Assembly (NCBI RefSeq): GCF_003932845.1
Contig: NZ_RQZH01000003.1
Coordinates: forward strand, 62,001 to 126,000
DNA: 64,000 nucleotides
Source: Prevotella sp. OH937_COT-195
GTDB lineage: Bacteria; Bacteroidota; Bacteroidia; Bacteroidales; Bacteroidaceae
Direction: 5' to 3'
In this document: one piece after another, positions 46,507-55,687 of the stretch
Layout: every line of letters begins with the position of its first letter
Position numbering within the stretch: the first letter of the stretch is position 1
Position numbers and translations under genes: made by a program
The notes under the pieces: generated by a model
Told to the model about the DNA's origin: nothing
Databases searched by the model: none
What the model saw: the letters and a program-made list of their open reading frames with translations, nothing else

Positions 46507-47847
46507 CTAAAACCCACTTTTCTTTTCACTTAGTTTAATGACTCCTTTATGTTTCAATGCAAACAACATGTTGCCAATCTTTCTTATCTTTTGTTCTTCG
46601 GTGAGTACATCGGACAATTTTGATTGTAACAGCATATTAAGTTCTGCTCTTGTCGCTCCGCCAAACGAGCGCAGATATTGCACTATCATGTCCTTGAAAT
46701 GAAGATAGTTAAAACTCTTGTTCCGAATATACTCCATTTTCAATTCCTTGTCATCAACAGTCTTGGCTGTATAAGCCGACAAGACATAGTTGCGATAATA
46801 CTTCTGCGGGTCGGTCTGTTCAATGGCATTTCGCACAGAACCCGGCAAGAAATAACCACCATTAGAAAATGTCACAGACTCCGATGTCTCTACCATTGTC
46901 ACTCTTTTCTGCATCGTATAGTCTTGATGAGCTATGGCATTATGCAAAATCTCGCGGATACTGTAATCGTCATACTGCTTCACGATGTCCGGAAACAGCG
47001 TTCCGCCTGGTAATATACGCTGATTTAGATTACGTATTTTGGCAAGGGTTTCATCCACGGTTAGCATGAACGGAATGGTGAAGTGCTCATAGTCCATCTT
47101 TTCGCCCTGCCCGTCAATCAGCACCCATGTGACAGTGGCAACAGACGGAGCCAAGAAATGAACTGCCGTTGGTTTACCAAGGAGCAAGACGGCAGCTCTG
47201 GTCAGTTTATCTTTAACGGCGACCCCCGCCCTGCCAAGTAGTTCCATGTCATACCAAGTGTCAACCTCGTCAGCCACCCTCGGATGAACTGACTTGTATT
47301 CCTCACGAGCTTTTTGCAATGCTTTGGGTTCCAAATCATCAAGCGTAACCTCAGCAATCGTCTCCGCAGACCAATCGTATGTCGGACTTGTTTCCTCCAA
47401 GATTGCATTCAACCGCTCCGGTGTCAGTTCCACCAACGAATCCTCTATTCTCTGCCATGCCTTGTTATGAGCATAAACAGGCAACTTTGGCTGATGTTTG
47501 GGAATATGTATCACCCAAACCGTTTTTTGTGTGTCATCTGTAACGAACTCTTCAATGTTCAGACCCTCACTCGAAAGATTGGCGCATAAATCCGTCAATC
47601 GTAGTACTGCCTGTTGTATCGTATAGTTGTAGGTATTAGTTCCAACAATTTTCAATGTTTTGTCCTCTACACCAATAACCAGATGTCCGCCTTCCATGTT
47701 TGCCAATGCCGATACGTATGAAATGACATCATCTTTCTCATGACCGTTAAAGCCATTCTTCATATTCTTAAACTCCTTCCACTCGCAGCCCTCATTCTCC
47801 TTTGAATATTGCTTGATGAGATTTTGTTCTAACTCTTGCTCTGTCAT
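46507..47847 (-). CDS. AlbA_2 (Schlafen-like) DNA-binding regulator, probably internally deleted
   Basis: 446 residues. The N-terminal AlbA_2 domain is intact: EWKEFKNMKNGFNGHEKDDVISY split as EWKEFKN and GHEKDDVISYVSALANMEGG, then VIGVEDKT. An HATPase-like part follows (IREILHNAIAHQDYT, FSNGGYFLPGSV). Relatives usually continue after YYRN with a NxxMxDTIGSGIRKMF stretch and about 90 more residues before YIRNKSF; here YYRNYVLS is followed almost at once by EYIRNKSFNYLHFKDMI. That suggests an in-frame loss that removes the end of the ATPase lid. The family is usually called a putative transcriptional regulator. Confidence 0.8.
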   Translation of the reverse strand: MTEQELEQNLIKQYSKENEGCEWKEFKNMKNGFNGHEKDDVISYVSALANMEGGHLVIGVEDKTLKIVGTNTYNYTIQQAVLRLTDLCANLSSEGLNIEEFVTDDTQKTVWVIHIPKHQPKLPVYAHNKAWQRIEDSLVELTPERLNAILEETSPTYDWSAETIAEVTLDDLEPKALQKAREEYKSVHPRVADEVDTWYDMELLGRAGVAVKDKLTRAAVLLLGKPTAVHFLAPSVATVTWVLIDGQGEKMDYEHFTIPFMLTVDETLAKIRNLNQRILPGGTLFPDIVKQYDDYSIREILHNAIAHQDYTMQKRVTMVETSESVTFSNGGYFLPGSVRNAIEQTDPQKYYRNYVLSAYTAKTVDDKELKMEYIRNKSFNYLHFKDMIVQYLRSFGGATRAELNMLLQSKLSDVLTEEQKIRKIGNMLFALKHKGVIKLSEKKSGF

Positions 47848-48180
47848 ATCTTGTACGTTTGTTAATCCGACTTTATATATAACACTTATTTCCGGTCAAA
47901 TATGATTTTTTAGTTTATTATTTCTACTGAATCATTTGTTAATCCATGACACAACTTGGGAGGATTCCATAAGCAAATGCAAATTTAATCATTTTTTTCC
48001 TAATCATATATATTGGCTTTTTAAATACATTCTTTTTCTTTGTCTGACACCTCTGCAAAGGTAAGCACGTTATTCACCCTTTATCGTTTGTTTATGGTTT
48101 GTTTTAAGACATTACACGAAATCATACTGTTTAAGCATAAAATATCTTGCCACTCTGTCCGATAACCACTTGTGTGTAGT
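47848..48180. other. Gene-free spacer left of the integrative element
   Basis: AT-rich sequence upstream of the AlbA_2 gene. A -7-like TACCTTTG (minus strand, 48056-48063) is present without a clear -33. No tRNA gene is seen next to the attachment repeat. Confidence 0.5.
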
Positions 48181-48197
48181 ATCTTTTGCGGGCAAAG
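48181..48197 (+). repeat. Left attachment repeat (attL candidate)
   Basis: ATCTTTTGCGGGCAAAG, identical to 56347-56363. Just inside are an inverted repeat (GTAACCATTT / AAATGGT-TTAC, near 48242-48264) and TCGTAACCC / GGGGTTACGA (48334-48371), likely arm-type integrase sites. Confidence 0.7.
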
Positions 48198-48453
48198 TAA
48201 GTAGATAAGAATCAAGGGAAATAGAGGGAAACGAAAGGAATGTAACCATTTGAAATGGTGTTACTTAGCGTTTTCTTGCCACTTTGAGGATGAGCAAGAA
48301 CGAGCAGAAAACGGCAGGAGTTCCGTTACCAAATCGTAACCCATCATGGAAAAAGCAAAAAGGGGTTACGAATAGCATGTAAACAACTGTGCCATAGGTT
48401 TTTATTCTTCATCTTTCATTCTTTTGCATCGCTCATAAACACAGGTGCGTAAG

Positions 48454-48461
48454 TAACTTTG
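48454..48461 (+). promoter_or_regulatory. -7 element of the recombinase operon
   Basis: TAACTTTG 23 bases ahead of the first recombinase start codon. The nearest TTTG is 28 bases upstream, too far for a standard -33. Confidence 0.45.
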
Positions 48462-48484
48462 TAACATAGAAAAAAATTAGAAAA

Positions 48485-49705
48485 ATGAAAGAAAACAAAC
48501 TGAAAGTATCGTTCTTCGTTCAGGCGAAACGAACCGACAAGAAAGGGCTTGTGCCTATCATCGGGCGCATCTCTCTGGGTAGAACCCATTCTGGCTTTTC
48601 CACCAAGTGCAAGACTCCGCTGTCCCTATGGGACAGCCGTAAACAGAGACTCATCGGAAAAAGTGCCATTGCGGTGTCCATTAATCAGAAACTAAGTGAA
48701 TGCACCGCACTTATTCACTCACGCTTTCATGAACTCAGTGAAAGGGAAACTGTCTTCACCGCTACAGATGTAAGAGATGCCTATCAAGGACAAATCTATC
48801 GTCAGACCATGCTCTTGGAAAGTTTTGAGGAATATCTCAGACAAACAAAGGAGCGCATAGGTATCGACCGAGCTTTGAAGACATTCAAACTCCGTACCTA
48901 CCAGCTCTCATTGCTTCGTGAGTATGTGCAAAAGAAATACAGAGTAAGTGACATTCCTGTTTCACAGTTGGATAAAGCTTTTATTGAGGGTTTCGAGTAT
49001 TATCTCACAATCGATCGCAAACTGAAACGGAGCAGCATCTCAAGCACCTTGTCCACCTTGAAGACCATTGTCCGCATGGCAGTGAAAAGAGGCGTGCTGG
49101 ACTTTTATCCCTTCTTGAGGTACAGCTATGAACGTCCCAAAGGAGAACCGAGAAGTATTACTCAGGAGGAACTGCAAAAAATTATCTACTTAGAGATTGA
49201 GTGGGAGAATTACCGTGTCGTCCGTGACCTCTTTGTCTTCTCCTGCTTCACTGGGCTTGCCATCTCCGATGTCCGCAACCAGAAAGAGGAGAACCTCGTC
49301 ACATAGGAAGGGGAACTCTGTATCAAGGGCAGACGCATGAAGACCAAAACTCTCTACCGTGTGCAGGTGCTATCTCCTGCATTGGCGATTATGGAGCGCT
49401 ACAGGGGAAAACGGGCAGGTTTTATCTTTGACGTACCGACTAGCGATATCATCCACAACGGCATGCACCACATACAGAGAAACATTGACATGGAAACCCC
49501 GCTGACTTTCCATATGGCTAGCCATACATTTGCATCCCTCATCACGCTATCGGCAGGTGTACCGATAGAAACGGTAAGCCGAATGCTCGGACACAGCAAT
49601 CTGAGAACAACACAAATCTACGCCGCGGTTTCCTCCGAAAGAATCCATCGGGATATGCAAAAAGTGCTGCAGCGAGTACAAGATATTTTCACCTTAAAAC
49701 TTTGA
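48485..49705 (+). pseudogene. Tyrosine recombinase, inactivated by a stop codon and by loss of an active-site Arg
   Basis: A frame of about 406 codons interrupted by TAG at codon 274 (49304-49306). Reading continues in the same frame with KGRRMKTKTLYRVQVLSPAL, so nothing but the stop breaks it. The catalytic block that is HxxR in relatives (FHMARHTF) reads FHMASHTF, so the second arginine is gone too. The tyrosine (TQIYAAVS, codon 379) is still present. The N-terminal SAM-like domain and the TGLAISDV region are like IntDOT-type enzymes, which also lack the first arginine. The intact paralogue begins five bases after its stop. Confidence 0.85.
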
Positions 49706-49709
49706 ACAT

Positions 49710-51008
49710 ATGGCACGAAGCACCTTCAAAAACCTGTTTTACATCAACCGCTCCAAACAGAAGAAGAACGGTAAGTGTCCGATTATGGGACGCATCACCA
49801 TAGACGGAGAACAAGTCCAATACAGCACAGGAAAGGAAATTTTCCATGAATTCTGGGACATCAGGAAAGCACGATGCAAGAGGACGGACGAAAAGGTAAG
49901 AGAAATCAACCGCCATCTCCATGCCAAGGAGGAACAAATACAAGCCAAGTACCAAGAGTTGGTATGGAAGCGTGGTTATATCTCTGCCGAACTTATAAAG
50001 CATGAACTCATGGAAGAAGACTCGCACAAGGGCTTTCTCATGGAGGAAGCACATCTCTTCATTGAGGAGAAGCGTCCTTGTGTCGGAGAGACAGTTGCTA
50101 AGCCGACCTTTGCCAACTACATCTATGCCACAAAGCTTATCCAATCCTATCTGCGTGAACGCTTGGGACTTGAGGATATTCGCTACTCTCTATTGGACTA
50201 TAGCTTTATTGAGGGAATGGACTTCTATCTCAAAAGTGAGCGAAACCTCTCCCTTGCCACTATTCAGATTGTGATCATCTATCTGCGAAAACTCATCGGT
50301 ATCGGTCAGCAAAAGAAATACATACGCATCGCCCCATTTGTAGCCTACAAGGCGGAACAGCCCCACCGCACAAGACGTTATCTCACCACAGAGGAATTGC
50401 AACGTCTTCTTGAAACGCCCATTGTAGATAAGCAGTTCGAGCGTGTAAGACAACTCTTTCTGTTCTGCGCTTTTACAGGATTGGCACGAGTGGACATGCA
50501 ACGACTTAAACCAAAACATATCATCTGTAATGCTGATGGCACAAAGGAAATTCGCATCAAGCGACAGAAAACAAATGTAGAAGCCATCGTTCCCCTTCTA
50601 CCCATTGCGGAACAAATCCTTTCTCTGTTTATCAAGGATAAGGAGAATAACGATTTGATATTTCCAAATCTGACCGTTCGCGAAGCCTCCTTTGCCTGTG
50701 TGAACATCGGTCAGATATGTAGTATAGAAAAAGGGTTGACCTTTCACATGGCACGACACACATTTTCGACCACGATATGCCTATCCAATGGTATTTCAAT
50801 GGAAATACTCAGCAAGATGCTCGGACACAGTAATATCGGCACGACAAAAATCTATGGGAAGATAACGGACCACAAGATACAGGAGGATATGACTGCACTC
50901 ACTGACAGGGAGCATTCAGTTCTTGAAGGCTATTGCGAGTCCATCTCACGACAGAAGACAAGGCAAAACTCGTATGAATCACAAACATATAATTCTCAAG
51001 TACTATGA
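49710..51008 (+). CDS. Tyrosine recombinase/integrase, intact
   Basis: 432 residues. N-terminal Arm-DNA-binding region (SKQKKNGKCPIMGRITIDG), core SAM-like domain (about 110-210), and a catalytic domain with FTGLARVDMQRL, FHMARHTFSTTI (HxxR), MLGHSNIGTTKIYGKI (H/S...Y). It should catalyse excision and integration at the 17-bp repeats, alone or with the broken neighbour's former partner role lost. ATGA overlap with DUF1896 indicates translational coupling. Confidence 0.92.
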   Translation: MARSTFKNLFYINRSKQKKNGKCPIMGRITIDGEQVQYSTGKEIFHEFWDIRKARCKRTDEKVREINRHLHAKEEQIQAKYQELVWKRGYISAELIKHELMEEDSHKGFLMEEAHLFIEEKRPCVGETVAKPTFANYIYATKLIQSYLRERLGLEDIRYSLLDYSFIEGMDFYLKSERNLSLATIQIVIIYLRKLIGIGQQKKYIRIAPFVAYKAEQPHRTRRYLTTEELQRLLETPIVDKQFERVRQLFLFCAFTGLARVDMQRLKPKHIICNADGTKEIRIKRQKTNVEAIVPLLPIAEQILSLFIKDKENNDLIFPNLTVREASFACVNIGQICSIEKGLTFHMARHTFSTTICLSNGISMEILSKMLGHSNIGTTKIYGKITDHKIQEDMTALTDREHSVLEGYCESISRQKTRQNSYESQTYNSQVL

Positions 51009-51460
51009 AACACAGCTATCAAAAGGAACTTTCCTATTTTCGTCTGAAATTGGAAAGCCATATTCGTGAACATCATCCCGATCGATTGGAAGAAACGGAG
51101 TTTATTAAGGAGCGAGCCGACATGGGATTAATCACTTACTGCAATGCAGTGATACAAGGGCTTACGCACCAAGATGCCGAAAATATGGCTAGCGAGGTCT
51201 TGTACCAAGGCTTGCACTTCTCCAAGTACGACACCCTCGTTTCTGTCTTAGAGAATGAGTTTGGCAAGGAATTGCCTACACCGCTTCCTAAAAGGCTTGC
51301 ACACATATTGTTGGCGAATAAGGCTGTTCAAGCCACATTCGCCAAATTCGGTTTGACGGACGAATTTTCCGCAAGCGAGCAATACGACCGTCTTTACACC
51401 GAACTGACAGGCACAATAGTGCTGCTTATTGAAAGCAATAGACTGCCCATCGTCAAATAA
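51005..51460 (+). CDS. DUF1896 protein of mobile elements
   Basis: 151 residues starting MKHSYQKELSYFRLKLESH, overlapping the recombinase stop by four bases. This family regularly follows the integrase pair in Bacteroides mobilizable and conjugative elements. Function unknown. A strong terminator lies about 100 bases downstream. Confidence 0.85.
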   Translation: MKHSYQKELSYFRLKLESHIREHHPDRLEETEFIKERADMGLITYCNAVIQGLTHQDAENMASEVLYQGLHFSKYDTLVSVLENEFGKELPTPLPKRLAHILLANKAVQATFAKFGLTDEFSASEQYDRLYTELTGTIVLLIESNRLPIVK

Positions 51461-51556
51461 CAAATGATGTAAGCCCATACCTTTGTTGTTTAGGCTCACG
51501 AAAGCCCCTGGTGCCGTCTCTTTATCGTGTAAAGATACAACTGCACCCTTTCAAAG

Positions 51557-51595
51557 TCCTGCGGATGGAGAGAAGAATCTCCACCGCAGGATTTT
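51557..51595 (+). terminator. Terminator of the recombinase-DUF1896 operon
   Basis: TCCTGCGG-TGGAGA pairs with TCTCCA-CCGCAGGA (one bulge on the left arm), then ATTTT. Confidence 0.8.
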
Positions 51596-52022
51596 CCGTT
51601 TTCGAATCTGATGTTTTATTTCCGTTCGCCGATCGGTAGTATTCTTCCCTCCCAACCTTGCATGGCTAGGCTGCCGTTGAGAAGAGATACACGAAAAGAA
51701 TACGGCATACTCAGGCTCTTTATACGCAAGCACACCTGCTTTCAAGGCATAGATTTGGGCATACAGCGAAAATCATATGACTGATTAGAGGGTTTCATAT
51801 TTCTATGAAAAAAGAAAGAACCGACACCTCATCTCATTACCGCAATACCACCGCTTTTTCTATCTCCTTTTTCCCTTATTATCCCACTCTTTCCTCACTT
51901 CTCTTCATCCCTTTTCCCCTTGCTCTTGAAGAGCTATGTTTGCACACGATAAAAGAGGAAACGGACTGTATCTTTGTTTGTTTTCCGAGTAATAATAACG
52001 CAATTGAAATATAATCAAGGCA
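51596..52022. other. Gene-free stretch between the recombinase operon and the HTH genes
   Basis: No frame here has a recognisable protein. A minus-strand frame (51551-51745) overlaps the terminator and is unlikely to be a gene. A pyrimidine-rich tract runs from about 51860 to 51925. Confidence 0.5.
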
Positions 52023-52325
52023 ATGAAACTTATCATTATCGAGCGCAATGCATGGGAGCATCTTCGCTCCTCCTTTACAGACTTTATCCACAGTGTGCAA
52101 CAACTTATTGGTAATCCGCCAGAAGCGGAGCAGTGGATTGACAATGAAGCCGTATGCAAGAGGCTAGGCATCAGCAAGCGCACCTTGCAAACTTACAGAG
52201 ATACGGGGAAAATCCCCTTCTCAATGATTGGACACAAGTGTTACTACAAGGAGAGTGACATCACCGAGATTCTGAATGCAATAAAAAATGAACTCAAAGA
52301 TTTAACGAGCTCAAACAATGAATGA
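52023..52325 (+). CDS. Helix-turn-helix (excisionase/MerR-like) protein 1
   Basis: 100 residues. The HTH_17 region is seen at about 42-90: DNEAVCKRLGISKRTLQTYRDTGKIPFSMIGH split as EAVCKRLGISKRTLQ and TGKIPFSMIGHKCYYKESDI. Such pairs of small proteins control excision and transfer in Bacteroides elements (Xis-like). It is three bases upstream of a second HTH gene. Confidence 0.88.
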   Translation: MKLIIIERNAWEHLRSSFTDFIHSVQQLIGNPPEAEQWIDNEAVCKRLGISKRTLQTYRDTGKIPFSMIGHKCYYKESDITEILNAIKNELKDLTSSNNE

Positions 52326-52328
52326 ACA

Positions 52329-52643
52329 ATGAACGAGAATGGAATCATTACGCAACAAGACCCTCAGATGCAAATGTTTGCTCAATTGATGGAGTGCATA
52401 TTAAAGAGGTTGGAGCGTTATTGTGCCACCTCGCGTCCGATATTGGACGGTGAGGTTTATCTCACAGGAGAGGAAGTTTGCAAACAGCTACGGTTGAGTA
52501 CAAGGACGTTCCAAGAATACCGCAACAACGGAACGATTGCCTACTACAAAATCGGAGGAAAGATACTGTATAGGCAGGGCGACATACAAACAATGCTTGA
52601 GAAACACTATTACCCAATATCCAAGAAGCCATGGCAATTATAG
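52329..52643 (+). CDS. Helix-turn-helix (excisionase-like) protein 2
   Basis: 104 residues with GEEVCKQLRLSTRTFQEYRNN and IAYYKIGGKILYRQGDI, the same HTH_17 fold as the gene before it. It is likely a directionality or transfer-control factor of the element. Its end overlaps the start of the broken DUF3408 gene by 13 bases. Confidence 0.88.
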   Translation: MNENGIITQQDPQMQMFAQLMECILKRLERYCATSRPILDGEVYLTGEEVCKQLRLSTRTFQEYRNNGTIAYYKIGGKILYRQGDIQTMLEKHYYPISKKPWQL

Positions 52644-53143
52644 ATGAAAAGAGGAGTTTGCGTTTAGAACAAGCTCTTAAAGATATGAGTAATTATGGCT
52701 CTAAGCTCTACAAGCCAGAAGACTTGTCGTTTTATGACCAACCCGTAAATTATAATTATGAGGAGGAAAAGAAAAGATTTGAGCCTATTCAAATGGAATA
52801 ATTAGATGAGGAAAAGAACCATGAGGAAGCCTCTCTTTCTCCATGTCAAGTGGCAGAATCGCAACCAATGTAAGGAGCAGCCACTGCCGAAGAAATTCAT
52901 CAGAGAATGGACAATTCCAAGTATAGAGAACGATTAGCAAGGTTTCAAAGGAAATATCTTCAGCCAATTCGTATCAGCCACCGCAAAGCGGTGTATGTAT
53001 CAGAAGAAACCCAAAGAAGATTAGACTTCGTTGTGCGTAAGATTGGTGAGCAGGGAGCAAGTATTTCAGGGTATGTGGAACTGGTTCTTCAGGAGTATCT
53101 TGACCGATATAAAGAGGAAGTAGAAGTATGGCGGAAACTCTGA
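52631..53143 (+). pseudogene. DUF3408 protein gene with two in-frame stops
   Basis: One reading frame runs from ATG at 52631 to the stop at 53143, interrupted by TAA at 52799-52801 and TAA at 52871-52873. The last 78 codons hold the recognisable DUF3408 core (IRISHRKAVYVSEETQRRLDF, cited as SHRKAVYVSEETQRRLD). DUF3408 proteins lie between the HTH and mobilization genes in intact elements, matching the position here. A short product from the internal ATG at 52907 is possible. Confidence 0.7.
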
Positions 53144-53353
53144 ACTGTAGCGTTCTGAGAACGCAAGCCTATGCAGAGTTACAGCATTCAGAGAATGCAG
53201 TAACACAGCAGGGCTTAAGTATATCATTTTTGATACTGGCAAGGTGTGTCTTTGTGACACAAACTGCCGTTTGTCCCACAAAGACACACCTTGCCCAAAA
53301 ATGGGGATTAAATCACTCCGAAGTCGTGATTAGAGCAACAAAAACAAGAGAAT

Positions 53354-53797
53354 ATGGCAAGCGATAAATCAAGGAAAAGAGTAGCAAAAAAGTATGGTGA
53401 TATGCTCGACAAGTGGGACGATTGGCACGTCCGTTTCCCGACCCGAAAGACCAAATACGAGTGATAGACCTCTATCACAAGTCAGGCTCAATGTCCAAAT
53501 CCGAGTTCGTGCGTGCAAGGCTTTTAGGTGAGCATTTCAAGGTGATAACAGTGGACAAGTCTGCCGTGGATTATTACCGCAAACTCACAGAAATCACCGC
53601 TGAAGTCCATAAGATTGGAGTGAACTATAATTAGGTGGTGCGCTTTCTCCACATCACCGAGAGGGAAACAACGATACAAACCCCTATTGAAGGAACTTAT
53701 CCGCTTGACAAAAGAACTCACCGCCTTGCAGGAGCAGACGGTGAGTTTGACGATAGATTATCTAGAGAGGGATGATAAATGTCCGACTCTACTATAA
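53354..53797 (+). pseudogene. Mobilization (relaxosome accessory) protein gene, frameshifted
   Basis: Pieces in different frames fit together. 53354 starts MASDKSRKRVAKKYGDML..., ends RKTKYE. A shift leads into VIDLYHKSGSMSKSEFVRAR...KIGVNYN, which then hits TAG at 53632-53634. A further shift gives ELIRLTKELTALQEQTV and an end near 53797. The pattern is that of BfmA/MobA-type mobilization proteins of about 140 residues. No relaxase gene follows; 53798-53971 holds only short fragments. Confidence 0.7.
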
Positions 53798-53971
53798 TCC
53801 TCCAAGTATTTTTTGCAGCAGCCCATTTTTACAAACTTCATGAATGAAAACGGAGAGGATATGCCGGAATAGGAACTCAAGACAAATTATGACTGGGTGA
53901 AAATGGAGGTGCGGGTTAACAACTCTATACATGCCCCATTTCATCCACCATTTTGACCTATACGCCAAAAA

Positions 53972-54784
53972 TTAATCTGCAATGGTTTGCTTTCGTCCAA
54001 TTACACCAATACCAACTGTTGCAGGTAGCTTTTTCATGGTCCCTTCGATTAGGTTCCTTACAAATCCGCTACGAAGATAGGCTGGGAAGTGGATTGTTCC
54101 CTTTGAACCAGAGACTATGGTTAGGCCGATATAGTAATCTTTTCCTTTATGTAATGCTATTGATGAGGTTGTTTCAATATTAATTTCAGAATTCTTATTC
54201 AAAGGAGACAGGTTGAAATAAATAGGTTTGGAAATGATAGGGGAAAATTGTCCTTTTGAAAATTCATAGACAACAAGTCGAAGTGTGCAATGTTCATAGG
54301 TGCATTCCTCTATCTTCAAGTTAAATCTATCTATAATAAAATTATCATGCACAGTAAATTTGGTTCCTATTTCATATTTGCCTGATGGAGCATTGCCGAA
54401 AGCAACATCGCCAGGTAGTTTCATTCCTTTTCGAAGAATCACCGTAGGCTTAGTCTTTCGGGCTACAACCAAAGCCTCACCAAGTTCATAGACTTCGTCT
54501 TCCAATGATATGTCAACGATTCCACCTTTATATATAGAATACGGTGTTACTTTCTTTTTATAACCAATATGTGTACAAGTCATATCACCCTTTATACCGA
54601 TTGGAAGTTCGAGAGAAAATTGTCCGTTTCTATCTGTTAAAGTAAAGATACTATCCACGCATACAGTTACATATTCTACACCTATGTTATTTTGGTCTTT
54701 TACAACACCTTTAATCTTTGTCTGGCCATTAGCGCCACAAACACTAACAACGACAAATAAATACAAACAGATTATTTTATTCAT
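53972..54784 (-). CDS. Secreted carboxypeptidase-regulatory-like domain protein
   Basis: 270 residues. Signal peptide MNKIICLYLFVVVSVCGANG, then a CarboxypepD_reg-like fold: IKGVVKDQNNIGVEYVTV, LTDRNGQFSLELP, CTHIGYKKKV. This begins like the plug-region extension of SusC/TonB receptors, but the protein ends at 270 with a different C-terminal beta-rich region and no barrel. Function unknown. It lies after the terminator of the idi-peptide operon on the same strand. Confidence 0.8.
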   Translation of the reverse strand: MNKIICLYLFVVVSVCGANGQTKIKGVVKDQNNIGVEYVTVCVDSIFTLTDRNGQFSLELPIGIKGDMTCTHIGYKKKVTPYSIYKGGIVDISLEDEVYELGEALVVARKTKPTVILRKGMKLPGDVAFGNAPSGKYEIGTKFTVHDNFIIDRFNLKIEECTYEHCTLRLVVYEFSKGQFSPIISKPIYFNLSPLNKNSEINIETTSSIALHKGKDYYIGLTIVSGSKGTIHFPAYLRSGFVRNLIEGTMKKLPATVGIGVIGRKQTIAD

Positions 54785-54914
54785 TTTTAATTTTATTGTT
54801 ATTTAAAAATAGGATATGGATTTACCATGAATCCTTAGCTAAATTTTAAAGAGCGTAAGAGAAATAATCAGATTCTAAATTGATATGACGCACTTTATAT
54901 CTAATTATTTGTAT

Positions 54915-54949
54915 AAAAACGACAGGCTGCATTACAAAGTAGCCTATCG
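54915..54949 (-). terminator. Terminator of the idi-peptide operon
   Basis: On the minus strand CGATAGGCTAC pairs with GCAGCCTGTCG (one mismatch), followed by TTTTT. It lies 15 bases after the peptide stop codon. Confidence 0.75.
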
Positions 54950-54963
54950 TTAGATAATAGACC

Positions 54964-55104
54964 TTAAAAGCTAATTGTCCAGTTCAAAAGAGTGATACCT
55001 TCGTGATCCATCTGTTGCTGTTCTGCGACCATTGCAACAAATTCTTCACGACTTGACAACTCTTCTAAGTCAAGCGATTCTACAAGTTTTTCCATTTCTT
55101 TCAT
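54964..55104 (-). CDS. 46-residue peptide, candidate precursor of a modified (possibly prenylated) peptide
   Basis: The product starts MKEMEKLVESLDLEELSS, has an acidic helical first part of about 30 residues (continuing REEFVAMVAEQQQMDHEG) and ends in the hydrophobic segment ITLLNWTISF. It has no cysteine and a single tryptophan four residues from the end. The start is 12 bases after the idi stop codon, and a terminator follows. The leader-plus-short-core layout resembles ribosomal natural-product precursors. With an isoprenoid enzyme gene beside it, prenylation of the tryptophan (as in Bacillus ComX) is a possibility, but no prenyltransferase gene is visible. I do not recognise a family. 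Confidence 0.6.
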   Translation of the reverse strand: MKEMEKLVESLDLEELSSREEFVAMVAEQQQMDHEGITLLNWTISF

Positions 55105-55116
55105 AATGCAAACTAA

Positions 55117-55659
55117 TTAAGTAAAAAAATAATTATATATATATTTCTTCATGAGAATTAAGAACCAAGGTGTAAAAATGTCTGATGTTTGGTTTATTTC
55201 TTGGACCAGGTCCTTAACCTTAATCCACCTCATATCACACACTTCTTGAGGATTGTAATGAAATGTTTCTTGATTACTTTTTCCTTCAAAAACATAATCA
55301 ATTTCATTTTCCACAAGACTACTGCATTTTGCAGAATACTCAAACTGAAACAGGAATCTTAATTTTGTATTTATATTAAGCTCTTCTTGTAGTCTTACTT
55401 TTGCAGAATTATTAAGAGATTGATAAGATGAAATATCAAGAGGATGTCCACAGCATGCATTACTCCAAATCCCTCCAGAATGATATTTTGTCAAAGCTCT
55501 TTTTTGAAGCAAAATCATTCCCAAGTCATTTCTTATAATTACAGAGAAAGCATAATGTTTGAGGCCTTCAATGTGGGCTTTCATTTTTTCACACATGATA
55601 GGCTCGTTGGCTAATAAAACTAAGTCCTTACTTTTCAATTTGAAATTAACATTCTCCAT
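55117..55659 (-). CDS. idi: Isopentenyl-diphosphate delta-isomerase, type 1
   Basis: 180 residues, the usual length of the bacterial enzyme. The catalytic cysteine lies in GIWSNACCGHPLD (about residue 68) and the catalytic glutamate in ENEIDYVFEG (about 118), so it should be active, interconverting IPP and DMAPP. Bacteria with the MEP pathway (dxr and ispF are in this window) do not need it. Its place on a mobile element, as first gene of an operon with a small peptide, points to special use of DMAPP. A -7 element is at 55680-55687. The start fits: ATG at 55659. Confidence 0.88.
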   Translation of the reverse strand: MENVNFKLKSKDLVLLANEPIMCEKMKAHIEGLKHYAFSVIIRNDLGMILLQKRALTKYHSGGIWSNACCGHPLDISSYQSLNNSAKVRLQEELNINTKLRFLFQFEYSAKCSSLVENEIDYVFEGKSNQETFHYNPQEVCDMRWIKVKDLVQEINQTSDIFTPWFLILMKKYIYNYFFT

Positions 55660-55679
55660 ATAAACTTTGTATTAGTATA

Positions 55680-55687
55680 CAAAGTTA
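55680..55687 (-). promoter_or_regulatory. -7 element of the idi-peptide operon
   Basis: TAACTTTG, 20 bases ahead of the idi start codon. No clean -33. A 65-codon frame (55672-55869) crosses it and is probably not a gene. Confidence 0.5.

Noticed and set aside
51551..51745. 64-codon minus-strand frame in the element
   Set aside because: It runs over the recombinase-operon terminator, has no promoter or ribosome-binding site, and its composition is not protein-like.
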